Source of the DNA: Neckera pumila
Lineage: Eukaryota; Streptophyta; Bryopsida; Hypnales; Neckeraceae
DNA: 64,000 nt
Reading direction: 5' to 3'
Assembly (NCBI GenBank): GCA_963969595.1
Contig: OZ018412.1
Span: forward strand, 2,854,501 to 2,918,500
The notes below the pieces were generated by a model, which was not told the origin of the DNA, made no database searches, and was given only the letters and a program-made list of their open reading frames with translations. Both the position numbers and the translations under genes were made by a program. Positions 35,508 through 48,700 of the stretch are shown one piece after another (positions within the stretch are counted from its first letter, which is position 1; every line of letters starts with the position of its first letter).

Positions 35508-36185
35508 ATCAAGGCTAACTTATCAATAAAAATTCCTACCACATGATGTTTCTACATAGCCTAATTTATATATAATAGAATATGTAGCATTTCATGAATC
35601 TTAATATTATATAAATTTTTTCTACTTTGAATTAGATGGACCCTATCTTTTAACTCATGTAGTTTTCCAAAAATTGATAGTGATCTCCCCAAGACTTAAA
35701 TGGACTATATGAATTCTATCCTAATGTTGTACACTTGTACAATTTGTAGTTTTTTGAACCCACTAAGGTAAACCTCCCTATTCATGCAATGTGATAATAT
35801 TTGCCACTTTTGTTAATGTTACATTTACACTTAATTTTTTTGATATATACACTACTAGTATTGTAGCAAACTTTTAGTCAACCACCTTTCACTGTATATT
35901 TTATTGATTATGTTCAATTTATCATCCATAAGAAACTATCAATCTACATCTATACTCATTATATTATGAAAATTTTGCACGGTCCTAATCTATCAAGGCT
36001 AATTTATTAATAAAACTTCCTACTCCACAATGTTTTTACATGGTGTAATTTATATACAATAGAGTATGTAACATTTCATAGACCCTATAGTAGCTCCACA
36101 TATTATATAGATTTGTTTTCTTTTGAATTAAATGGACCCTATCTTATAACTCATGTAGTTTTCTAAAAATTGATAGTGATCTTTC
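35508..36185. repeat. Direct duplication, about 485-bp spacing, plus second copy of the 33.9-kb repeat
   Basis: tatcaaggctaa(c/t)tta and the following 190 bp at 35508-35700 recur at 35993-36183. The sequence between (35720-35990) is the second copy of the repeat at 33851-34185. Confidence 0.75.
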
Positions 36186-38701
36186 CAGAGATAAAATGTT
36201 GATTCACTCTGAAAATCAGAGGGGAAGGGCAGGTGCTTGGAAAAATTGGTACAGAGACAATTTTCAAAAATGTAGATTGATCTACCTTCAACATGTGCTG
36301 TAATTGCACATCCTTTGCACCAGTGCATTCAACATTATTTTTTTAATTTCCAAATTTGAAAAGTACACTTAAATATCACATTTGGATTCTTGAACATTAA
36401 TTTTTATTTATTTTTATTTCCCTTCATCCCAGAATTTGTAGAATTTATACATTAAATTTTGTTGTTTTTGCATGTTTATTTTTTTTTCCGTCACTTTTAC
36501 TGATACATTTTTGTACATGTATGTTGTGAAATACAATTGAAAATTATTTTGTATCCGTATTTAATTAAATTTTTCTAATCAATTTACTACAAGTCCTTGT
36601 ACCCCATGCAATAGGGTGATTCTAAACCACTTAAGCTAGTGTTCATTTGAACAATTTCTTACAATTATATGAATTCAATAAAACCTAATATGCAAAGGAA
36701 TTATGCATTTATGCCTTCCACATTTATAGAGGTAGTAGTTTCCCCTTCACATTCTATTCTGTCCTACTATTTTGTTCTCAAGTCTTCTGTTTATTGACAT
36801 TAAACTATAGTGTGCTGTCATACAGTTTACAATTTGTAAAACAAAAAGTTTGTTCTCAATGATGGAATTCATTGTGCTTCCTATACTAACAATGGGTGAG
36901 CAACGCGTTTGTATTGTTCTTGTACTTGCTATATGTCATTCACAAAGTACAAATTTGTACAGAAGTTTGGATTTTGTCTTGCACAAATTATAATGTTGCA
37001 TTACTTGAATTTCCAATTTTACTACTCTGGCATTTTTCCTGTACAAATTCTTGCAACTTACTTGTAAAATTGAATTTTCAATAACAAAATATTTTCTTTG
37101 AAACCTAAAGTTGCAAGACCTTCTTTCTATGAAATACCATTGAAATTGCCACGCCAATTGCAAACTATAAAAAATTTAAAATTTGATTTTTGGGCATATC
37201 TAGCTGTAGGGGTTGATTGCATCTGTCCTATTTTGCATCACATCCTATATTTTTTTATATTTTGGACATAACTTTAGGTTCTAGCTGTAAATGATTCAAG
37301 GTTTAAAAATAAGGTACAAATAAAAGTCATTGCATGAAAGACCGTTCAAAAAGTCTAGCGTTTTGCACATGATTCATTTTTTCTTTCAAGAGTACTTTAA
37401 AATTAGAAAAACAATTTTAAAAAAATGCAAAAAAGTATATTTAGTGTATAGACCTTTAAGAAGAAGGTACACTAGGAAGGAGAAGCAGAGAAAATCTTCT
37501 AAGTAGGAGAACTAGAAAAATGCAAAGTTCGTCAAAAATAGAAACTTGCACTGTAATTTTACATTTTAATTTGTACAAAATAAGAAAAATGATTTAAAAA
37601 TAAAATAAAATTGGCCATTTGGGATTTGGGAAGAGTTCATAGTAATGAGATTTTACCAAAACATTGATCTTAGAACCATCTTCATTGTTCAGAAACTGTG
37701 TGCAATGGAAGTGCTGTTTGCACCCATGTGGAGGACACAAATTAATATATTTTTAAACTCCATTTGGTAAAAGTATGCTTTCCTACTATGCAAATAGACC
37801 ATAAAAATTTCAGCTCTAGATCATTAAATTTGGGTAATTCTAGCGTAGTAAAAACCCCTAAACCACAACGTGTAACAAATTAATAAAAATGATTTTGAAA
37901 TATAATTTTTTTGTTAATTTCTAAAAAATAAGGGATCTAATTAGTAATTACCATAAAATCTGACATCTCTAATAAAAATTTCAAATTCAGTGGTCTTTTG
38001 CTTCAAAAGTTATAGTAGATGATAAAAAGGGTATCCTCAATGTGACAAGAAATAGGACCGGTCTTTCTTGCAATCACCTATGACTATTATACAGCTTGAT
38101 TCTTTTTTTTGAAATTTTCAAAAATATGTTATTGTCTAAAAATAGTACCCACTTCTATCTTGACTCATTTTTTTTATATCCATGTTGGCGCGGCTCATGT
38201 TCAAATAGATGTACCTAGCATGTTAGGGGCCTGTAAAAAAACCCGTGAGTTTCTTCTAATGTGTTCAAGACAAAAGTTGAAGCGTGGAGCCAAGCCTACA
38301 TTAAAGCATTCGGAGAACATCATGTGATACATTATATTGTGAATTGAATCCTTCTGCTTGTCATTTGATGATTGCTATTATTGTCAAGGAATCCTTAAAG
38401 TCATGTTTATACTATAATATTGTTCATCTTTTAATATCCTAGATCTAGTATCCATGTGTCCTTCTATTCCATTTTGCCTTTAATTTAGTGAATTAGAATG
38501 CTTTTGAGTAGATTAAATCTTAGCTTATATTATGTTACATTTTCAAAACTGAACTATAACAAATTTTTCTTTATTGAATTTCACCCTATTGTTTAAAGAA
38601 CGTGAGAGAGAGAGTGAGATTGAGAACTTAAATTTTGGTTCCACAAAAACGAGACAACATACTAGAGGGTCGGTTCAGTTTTGTTACTCGGACTATTACT
38701 T
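36186..38701. other. AT-rich, no supported gene
   Basis: An open stretch at about 38165-38327 (plus strand; contains HVQIDVPSMLGACKKTR) is the most coding-like piece, but it has no recognisable family or flanking exons. Confidence 0.4.
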
Positions 38702-38705
38702 TTAA

Positions 38706-39632
38706 CCCCTAAAATCCCAAGACCATCTTTCTGCCAAAAACCGCTCAAAACTGCCATTTTTGCTGCGTTCATCCAAGAACACAAAAAGAATCATTTTTTT
38801 AGAATCTAACCATAGGGTCTTGTACTTCACTTGTTAAAGATCATGTGGTAAAAATTTCATGAAGTTTGACCGTATGGATTGAAAGATATTAGCATTTGAA
38901 GTTGGAAAAAGAAGCTTTTCTGAACTGTGGCCTGTAATTTCAGATGACTTTGACCGCCATTTGTGGAAATTTTTTTGCATTATAGACTTTTAATTAAAAA
39001 AATTTTGTGTTGAATATGTGAGTTGAGAGTCTAGGAAAAAAATTTCAAAGAAAAAACACTTGATCTTCATTCTTTAAAAAATTGTTAAGTAGACGTAGGT
39101 CCAAGATTGAAAAAAAAACTAAATCGTTAATAGCTCTTAGATGGGATTGAAATACAATAATCCCAACGGTGAGATTGTTTTAGCAAGCAAACACAACATT
39201 CTCAAAAAAAAAATTGTGAAAAATTGTGAAAATTGCATTCAAAAATGAATCCTAAAAGTTATTTTTTTCTTAGGAAGATGCTCTAAGTGTCCGAAAACTA
39301 AGATTGTCCATAACTTTCTCATAACAAATCCAAATGGAATGAGTCAAAGCTTCAGATTTAGACAAATATATATTCTTTCAAAGGAAAAAAAAAAAAAAAA
39401 AAAATTGACTTTTTGCAAAAAAAATTTTGCTGCCCGCTGAGTTTGGTTTGAGGTTTTTTGTGGTATAACTTTTGCTCCCGGGCACCAATTGGAAAAAAAA
39501 TTATATTCCCACAAAGCTTAGCAGTTTTTCTATCTTTATAAAAAGTTTCAAAAAATCACGACAAAAATTCAGCCTGTAGGTACCTGCCTAAAATTTGATT
39601 TGTCCCCTGAGGGGACAATGGGACTTTAGGGG
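38706..39632. mobile_element. 927-bp TTAA-flanked terminal-inverted-repeat element (copy A, intact ends)
   Basis: TTAA at 38702-38705 and 39633-39636 flank an element beginning CCCCTAAAATCCCA and ending, on the other strand, CCCCTAAAGTCCCA (13 of 14 matching). TTAA duplication with CCC-starting ends is the hallmark of the piggyBac superfamily. There is no open frame of length, so it is non-autonomous. The right half contains gtgcccgggagcaaaagtta-like sequence (inverted), conserved in copies B and D. Confidence 0.75.
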
Positions 39633-39636
39633 TTAA

Positions 39637-40139
39637 ATATTTTCTTGTCTTCCTTATCTAGGGTTTGTTCATAGTTCAAGTTTGAGCGTCATCCGAGATC
39701 GCCATTTGATTTGAACTCTTGTAGTCTAATAACGGAAGCCTAGTTTTGTTATTGTAAAACAATAGATTAGTTTTCACTAAGCAGCTAGGAAGTTGGTGTG
39801 AGCTCCCAGTTTGTCATTTGGGATTCACAAAGGGTTTTTTCTTTTGTTTTTCACAAGTTTGAGTGTCGTTTTATATACAAAAATTCCTAAACAAAAATGT
39901 AAGATCAAAATAGGTATGACACATGCCATATAGCATTTGGTCCTTTATAGAATGTTTTTCTCAAAATAAACCTGATTTCCATTTGTAAATAGGTAGAAAC
40001 CCGAAATTCATGTAAATAGTGGATTTTGAGCAAATGTTGCCTAAATCTACAGTGTATGTGACGAATTGTGGCTAAAGTTGTCCGAGAGAATTTATGGAAG
40101 AACCCTAAGATGATTTTCAAAAAGAGATTTCAATTCCTA
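39637..40139. other. No gene seen
   Basis: AT-rich sequence between the copy A element and the second large dispersed repeat. Confidence 0.4.
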
Positions 40140-42200
40140 GTTCATTTTGTGAAATAGTAGAATTCCCAATTGTTAGCCTACAAAAGTCACAACCTCAAGA
40201 CGAACTCAGAGGGGGAATTTATATATGGAGTACAGAGTTCTAGAATTAAAATTACATTTGGGATTCAACGGCAAAATTGGTTTGCCAAGATTCCCCTCCA
40301 TGTGAAAGATTATCTAATTACCGAAATCTAAAGGAGATGACAGAATTTGACTCTCGTTTGACCATTGTGCAAAGTAAAAATATGAGCTTGCACACCCTTT
40401 GTGTAATTTTACGAGAGGTTCCACAAAAAGTTCCAAAAATTTCTAACTTGCAGAAGATGTTCTTCCGGACGGTCAATTGCCAAAACTTATAATGAAAATC
40501 CTTAGAAATTACCTAGAGTGCGGCAAAATTGTACTGAACATTAAAGTAGATTCTTTTATATTAATAGGATGCTCCAATAAATTTCAAGACATTCCAATAG
40601 CAAGAAGTACCCAAACCGGCAAGATTCCCTGATTTTCAACAAATTTAAAGATTACAATGGGTTTGACTAGCGTATTGGGAGCATACAAAATCAAAATGGG
40701 GTCAAATTTAGGTCTTTTCTTACTCCCTCATACCTACTAAAGAGCCTAGGCTAGTTACTTTTCACACTCTAGGAATTGGATTTTTACCCGTTTTTGGTAT
40801 TCAGTTAGCGCAAAGTTTTAATGAATTTTTTGAGATAAAAAAAAAGAGGAGGTTCTAATAGTATAAAAATGGCCTTCTGAAGCCAATGGCGCAATTTGTT
40901 TGTGATTTGAAATTAATCTCCAAAAATTAGAATTTTGGTCCAACATAAAAAGTCAAAAATTGATAATTAGGATGAAAATCTTAATTGATAAGCTTACTAC
41001 TAGGAATAAAAGGGAAGGTGAGTGCCCTTGGAAGAATATACAACGGCACTTGTTTTCCTTTCAAAACACCCCTTGTAGCCATATTTTGTCTCATTTTACA
41101 CTATTGAATCCATGTAGTTGGATTTTGGCCGTTTTAGGCCAAGTTGCCAATTTGGTGTGTTTTTAGAGCATTTTAAGCTCCACTTTTGGTGTTTTTTAAG
41201 CTTTCTTTGAAGGACATTGGAATCCCTTCAAAATTTGCTCTCACTTACATTGTTGATGGTTTTTATTATCTTGCACTAATCTTAAAGAACGCCCTCTCCG
41301 TATCTTGGAGATGCCGCTTAGGGGGCCCTCTAGTGCTTGTTGTTAGTTTGCATAATCTCAAGTGGGAATTCCTTAAGTGAGGATTCTCCTAAAGTTGTAT
41401 AGATGTTGTTTATGACTTGATTTATGTGTTAACTTGACGATTGACGTGGTATGTTCTGGCTAACTTGGTCCCTTAGTTTGGTCAATTCTCCTATGATGGC
41501 AAAACTCTAGCTTTCCTAGGAACAAAATTCTCGTATTTTAGAATTGACATCAAAGCTTTGGCTTTGTGTATACTTGAGTGAAGAGAATTTTGCGTATTTC
41601 AAAAAAGACGGCAAAACTTTGACTTTGTATGTCGTGAAGTTGAGAGAATTTTCAAAAATACGGCAAAGCTTTGAACTATAGGGTCTTAGAAAATTCCCAA
41701 AAAATAGTGGTTGTTACCACCTCTCCAAGTCTAGTTTCCAAAACATTAGTTTTGAAAATCCAAATTTAGCATCCAAAATTGAGTGTCAAAAATTCCTTGC
41801 TTAATTCTAAAAATAAATGATACTCAGAATACCCTCTTAGAAGTGACTCTTGGTGTTCTAAAAGTCTAGAATATAGAAGAATTCTTGTTGGGAAAGATTT
41901 TCCAACACGTGGAGAAAAAAAGTCAAAAATTCTCCAAAATGGCCAAGGACAGTTGGCCTAGAATCACTTGCAAGGTCAGAGATGCCAAAGCAAGACACTA
42001 GTTCACGGCAAAAGGAGACCAACTCATGTAAAAGGGGACCAGCTCATGGGCAAAGGGGTCCCGGCCAACCAGACTCTACCACATAGTGGCCTATGGGAGC
42101 GGCCAAGCCAACAGCCAAAACTTGGGCGATTGAACTGGGTGACCAAATTGATGTGACTAAATTTGGTGGCTGAATTGGGTAATTGCCTGGCTGCAAGCTG
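40140..42200 (+). repeat. Large non-coding dispersed repeat, copy 2
   Basis: Related to the reverse complement of 5571-8000 over most of its length, in matching order, but strongly diverged with indels. No coding frame is shared between the copies. See copy 1 for matching patches. Confidence 0.5.
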
Positions 42201-45200
42201 GGTTGGTTGATTGGTTCAGGTCCTTCCTTTTTTTTAATGTTGTTGTTGCAAAAAACTCTTAAAAAACTTTGACAAAAACTATTAGCATATAGAAATTTTC
42301 TTTTAGAAACTAGGAATTAGATAAAAGGGAGGAGGAGAGTAGGAATCATTAGAGGAAGTAGAATAGAATAGTCATCAAACAACATCTTTTTATTGCCAAA
42401 AAACACAATTTAGAAAAAATAGGAACTTCAAGCAAGAAGGGAAACTTAAAATATTTCTCACAACTCTATAATAGAACCTCAAAACTCAATTTGAAAATGG
42501 GAGAGATGAAGAGGCAAATTAGAATTTGAAAGGAAAATTGGGGAGTTGATAAGATTTAGGAGGAAACGTTAAAGAAGAGATTTGAACCATTAGATTGAGG
42601 ATTAGATAATAATTGACCAAGATAGAAGATAGGAGTTCAAAGATCAATTATTATTTTGAAATTCGAAATCAATTATTTTATTTTGAATCAAGTCAATTGT
42701 TGTAAATCACTAAATTACAATATATCACCATGTACAAAAAGCCACAAATAAAAATTCCACCCTACATCAAGGATTCTATTTCTATATAATTTATCATGAA
42801 AGTTTCATTGTGGAAAACTCATCAAAGGTTAGGTGACAATAAAGTAGAACAGATTATAAAGAATCAAGTAAGGACCTACTAGAGCCGAATCAACATTAAA
42901 CGAAGTAATATAGTTGTTCTTCATGACCTAATATGCATTTGCCATTTTTTTTGCCATTTTTTTAGCCATTATTTTAATGTATACAAGTTCAAGATGTTTG
43001 AACTTGTTTGAGATGTCAAAACATTCACATAAAACAACAAACAAATATTCTATGTGCGGCTCTATGCTTGTACAATTGGCTTGGTTTTAAAATAAGGTCC
43101 CATTCAAACTACCTCACTTGTATCTTTTGTCAAGGCTAAGTCTTCTTCCTTTCAATCCAAAGCCAACAAACTACAATTCAACTACCAATGTCATACATGT
43201 CTTCTATTATGTTTACATTTCATTGTAATTATTGTACTCATAATTAGTTAAGAATTAAGACCACTGACAAAACTCTAGCATTAATAGGACTTTGTCATGT
43301 TTGTCATTCACAATTTGCTCCAACAACAAATCCTATCTCTATTCATAACATATAATATTATTCAACTTCCACCCCTCCTAGATACTTTTCCTTAAATATA
43401 TGCAATTTTCTTTGGTCATAATCTTGGATGACATTAGACCCAACCTCCTTGAAACAAGGAAAACCAAGTGCTTCAGTCCTACCACCATCAATCTTTGTAG
43501 TGATTCATTTAAAAAGTATCTAAATACAAAAAATAAATGAGACTTATTCTAGTAAACACTATAATTATATTGTTTGATAGTGTAAGAAATGACCTCCATA
43601 AGAAGTGCAATTCAGAAAACCTTTAGTGGTCTAGCTATTAAGTCCATTCCAATTTTTTTGAATGAAAAGTAAGAAATTAATGCATGGTTCCATCAGTCAA
43701 AGCATTCTCTTGGTATGGGAAAAATTGCAATTTTGTTGTTGTTTTGCAACTCTGCCAAATGCCGTTGGATGATTGCATAAAATACTTGTACTATTTTCTA
43801 TCACACGTTGCGTGCTGATTAATTTTCTAGCCCCAAATTTTTTCTATAGGATCCAGATGACTCAAGATTCATAGAGAAGGTACTTATGAATATTATACAC
43901 CTTGTGAAATTTTACGATTTAAAACTAGCCCCCGATTTTATGTCACACTTGCCACTTTAGGATTTTTACTTTTTAGTACTATTTAGTATCCAAAAAAACA
44001 AATTTTGAGCTGAAATTTTGAAAAGATTTTCCTTTAGTAGTCTTGTAGCTATTGACCAAAGGAATTCTAAAAATAATTAATTGTATGAGGTGTAGAAGTC
44101 CACAAAGTGAGCTTCTTTTTGCTTGCATTTTGAAACACATAAAATATTATTTGGTGGTTTTTTTGGTGAATGACCATCTTCATTGAGTTGCTACAAATGG
44201 ACAATTTTTTATTTTCTTTTTTAACTATTTTACTATTTTCTATTAATTAAAACATCAAAGTATCTATTTTCTTGAGATTTGTCATTTTTCTAGTTCCCCT
44301 ATTTAGATAATTTTTTAATGAATTTCCTTCTTCTTAAAGGTGCATACATAGGCTATATTTTTTATTTAAAAAAATGATTTTCCTAATTTTAAAGTACTCT
44401 AGAAAAATTCATGAATATTGTTGCAAAACACAACAAATAGTATAGGTGTTTCATGCAATACCCTGCTACTATTCATCTTTGCATACTAGATGACTTGCTA
44501 TTGGTTGACGATAGGCTCAAAGTTGGGAGGTTCATGGGTTCAGAGTTCACGCGCTTAATATGATATGATCTTGAATGAATGAATGTTTTTCTGCCTTGTT
44601 GCTGAAGCTTATTGCTTCAAGAAGTGTAGTTGCTTGATTAGGCAATCACCACAAATCAAATTATCCTTCATAGTGCAATGTCCTATGTTGTACAATTCAC
44701 CAATTGGAGCTTGGGTTTAGTGTGAGACTCATATAAGTAAATTTGCTCCCAAAAGAGGCAAGACTTTTTGAAGATTTAAGTAAAGAGTGGATTATGCACA
44801 CAACTGCAGAACTGCTCAATTTAGACAATTTGTCAGCCTTGGAACCTATGTCACCATTGACAAGATTAAAAAGGCTATTAGTAAAATGAAGATGTTTTGT
44901 AGACTATTTAGACAAATACCATAAAGAAAGCATATAGAGAACCTTTTTCATGATACATGGTTTTTATAGAATGCAGACGTTACACTATTGACTACTAACC
45001 CCTTCTTCACTCTAGTTGCATTCACTCTTGAAGGACACTACAGCCAAAAAGTAGAAGGCATATTACTTCATTATTCAATATAGAAACAAATAATGCACCT
45101 ATTGGTCCAATAATCGGAGCAGTTTTGGTGACTACCTTGATCATGGGGTTGAAGTCGTTGAAGGGTTGAAGTTGGAAAAGTCTACACTACTCTACATTAG

Positions 45201-45496
45201 TTAGTTGAATACCAACCCTGTCGTTTACTACCAATGAAGGATTGTTGTTTTCAACACTTTTCTTGGCAACTTTATGACATATAAGAGTCAAAAAAATGTT
45301 GTCAAAAATGTTGTTATTCAACACTTTAATCTTTGGCCTCCAAAAAGATATCAAAATCAAGAGTTTTGGGATGTATTGTTAGCATCAACTTTCACAAATG
45401 TTGTGGACTAGACATTCCAAATGAGGTAACATAGAGCTGAAAAGACTTTGTGATAAGAAGAGGGACGTTTTTCATATCATTTGCGCAACAACTAAT
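42201..45496. other. AT-rich, no supported gene
   Basis: Unique-looking sequence with only short open frames. It includes the 3' flank of the giant minus-strand gene. No transposon domain recognised. Confidence 0.45.
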
Positions 45497-45502
45497 TTTA
45501 TT
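45497..45502 (-). terminator. Candidate poly(A) signal of the giant gene
   Basis: AATAAA on the minus strand about 240 bp beyond the stop codon at 45744-45746. Position is plausible; the motif is common in AT-rich DNA. Confidence 0.35.
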
Positions 45503-45743
45503 CAATGTTCAGAAGCTGCATCAGACCCTCACAAAGACAAACTTCTAATCACTATAGTAGAAAATTATGATTGGCATGAAGGCATTCAAGACTTAACCTT
45601 TTGATACAAGCAAATACCTAGACCATACATCCACATTGCCAAAATTTTCTTCTACAAGAATATTATACACGGTCCCCTGCAGGAGAGTACACAACTACAC
45701 ATCCCAGGTGATGAACACAAAGTGATGGACAAGGCCTTGAGGT

Positions 45744-48700
45744 TTATGGTTCCTTGTTAATACTGAATGCATGCCGGAGTCGCTCACGCAAATGCTTGAA
45801 AGGTTGCTTGTGCTTTTCTTCAGCTCGTGGCGAATGCCTGAAAAGTCGCCTGTGCTTTTCTTCAGCATGTGGCGAGTATTTGCTATCTTTTTCTTCTGCT
45901 CTCAATGAGCTTCTCCTTTCCATTTCTCCCGATCCCAATAAGAGCCTTTTCTCTTTCTCTTCCGCATTTGCATCTGGTTTCTTCTCTTTCTTCTCTTTTT
46001 TCTTCTTCTCCTTGATCTTAGAGGGCTTGGGCTCCAGTACATAGGGATTTGAAGCTTGGGATTGAAGAGAAGGCTTGGGATTTGTTTCAAATTTCTGCAA
46101 ACATCAAGAATCATACTAGTCATAATTGTCTCAAAGGGCCACTTTAGATTACATTAGTCCAAGCAACATCAAGCTTAGCCCCTACATGTCTCTGGGGCAC
46201 CAAATGTGTATATATAGTCCATTAAAATACACAAAATCACGTACTAAAAAAATTGTACTCATCTACAATATATATTGTACTTAAATCTGATAACTTAGTC
46301 AAATATGATAGAATCAATATACAAAATGCAGATTTACAAGAGAAAATATGTGACTCAAAAGATCCTTTAGATTGTTTAGGGGTTAAATCATTTAGATTAC
46401 ATAAGGAGAAGCAATAACAAGAAACATCACACCTTTATCGGTGCTTATATGAGATTTTGCCCTGTTTTGTATATTGTCAACGTGAGTGTAATTATCAAGA
46501 ATTACTATAAGAGGTTATGCTCATATGTAGTACGCTAAAAGTATTTCAGATAATTAACAAGATAGCATTCAACACTTGTTACGTCAAATGTGTCATAAAT
46601 GCAACAGGTTGTTTTAAGCTTGTTATCTTGTCTCTAGTTTCATTAAATGTTTGGTTCAAAATTTATGAAAAAGCTTGTTATCATGAAAGATTTTCAGGAG
46701 CACGTAGAGTAAACTTACCATCACAGAACTTCTGACATCCTCCACCAATTTGAATTCCGACTCCTTCTGTGGATGCTTGCCTTCCCCAAGAATTTTGAAC
46801 GGCAAGCATTGCGTGTCACCAAAATCCTCTTGATCATGCTCTTCACTTAGTTTTGAGGTACTTGGAATAGCAGTCACCAAAGACTCTTTGGCCAACACTT
46901 TTTGATGCTCTTCCAATTTATATGCAAATTGTGGCTCCGAAGAAGAACGAGCAAAACCTCTCCATCTAGAATGACTCTTTGGTACCGACTTTGCACTTGA
47001 CAATGGCCCCTTTGCAAGCGGTTTTTGGGGCTCCTCTACTGTGGATGTCTTTAAAGAGTCTGTATGCACAGGACCCCTCTTTCTAGAATTATTCTCCTCC
47101 TCAAAAAGTTCTAATAACTTCGCAGATGGCAAAGGCTCCTTTGCTAGTGCATTTTTGGAGTCTATTGACTTAGTCCCAAATGCTAGAAAGCTCCCTTGGC
47201 TTTGAAGCTTTGTAGTGTCCTTGGCTGCCTTAGAATTCAACTCAACATGAGTCAAATCACTTTGAGTCCTTGGAATTACCTCCTCAATGGGCTGAAAAAG
47301 TACACAACAAATAAATATTGTAAGTCAAACCAGAATCATCAACAATACTAGAGACAAAGATTATTTTCTTTTAGGATTAGAGTGCACAGAAGACTCCAAT
47401 TGAAGACTCTATTACACTTTTAAGGGATTCTCAAGGTCACTTCAGATTACACAAGTCAAATCAATAAGGTTATAATTTGAACCAACATCACATGCAACTA
47501 GCAAGTTTAAAATAATGCTCAGCATTTAGGACATAGGTTCAAAGTTTTCAAGCCACATTGGTACCTTGAAAATTTGTCTCAATTGTTTTTTAGCATACCA
47601 GTAGGAGCCACATAAGTGTCACCTCTTCTTGTTCCTTAGACTAGTATTAAGTCAACATTAATATAACCAAAAAAAACAAAACAATAATAGATTACTAACC
47701 ATCAAATGTAGGATTTCTTACCACTGCTTCAACTAGTGCAATCTAAAGTAGCCCTCAATTTGGTACATTGTAACAAACTTATAGTGATTGACATCAATAT
47801 GTTCAACCATTAACTTTGAAAGCAATCTTACCTCAGCAATAAATTTGACATGCTTGCCCTCCGTTCTAGAATTCTCGCTGCCATTCTGAGGCTCCTCTGT
47901 GGTGGATGTTAGAGGTGACTCTTCATGTTCCTGTACAATCTCGGTAATTGGTGTAGTTGTCGAAGGCTCTCTCTCAAGTGCCTCCTTTGGTGAAGAACTA
48001 GTGTTTGGTGTATCCAAAGATTTATGTTTGAGATTTTCCAAAAGTTTAGGGTTGCCACTTTGTTGAAACGAGGCACTTGACAGACTCTTCTCTGGGGACA
48101 CAACAGTGTCATTCTGGGGCTCCTCCGATGTGGATGTCAATAATAAGTCATGGATACCACTCTCGTTAGCGGCATTTGCTTGAGGAGGTTCTTCAAATTT
48201 GATGCTTGGTATAGCTGCCAAAGACTCCTCAGCAAGCAATTCTTGAGATTCCCCAGATTTAGATGTTACTTGCAGCTCCAAAGGTGGAAGTACCATGGCA
48301 CTATTTCTAGTGAGATCCTCTTGCTCTGGCCCTTGCACAGGTTGTTGTTCAAATTGTTGTTCAGGTTCTTGTTCACGCTCATGTGTGAGCTTTTGTCCAA
48401 GTTCTTGTTCAGTTGCTTGTTCAAGTTCTTCTCTAGTCTCTTGTCCATGTTCTTGTGTAGGCCTTCGTTTAGGTTCTTGATCACGATGTTGTTCATGTTC
48501 TTGTGCAAGTTGTTGTCCATATACATGTTGCTCTTGCTCTTGTGTAGGCTGTTGTGTGTGTTCTTGTGCATGTGCTTGTTTATTGCTTTCATGATCTTGT
48601 TCACGTTCTCGAGCAGGTGCTTGATCAAGTTGTTGTTCAAGCTCTTGTACAAGTGTTTGTTCACGTTCTCGAGTAGGTGCTTGATCAAGTTGTTGTTCAA

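Noticed and set aside
45754..46044. 96-codon plus-strand frame opposite the last exon
   Set aside because: Antisense of the Lys/Glu-rich tail exon; Ser/Phe-rich only because it mirrors those codons.
46376..46386. TTAGGGGTTAA resembling a TTAA element end within the giant gene's intron region
   Set aside because: Only about 11 bp match and the neighbouring sequence shows no family similarity; chance is likely.
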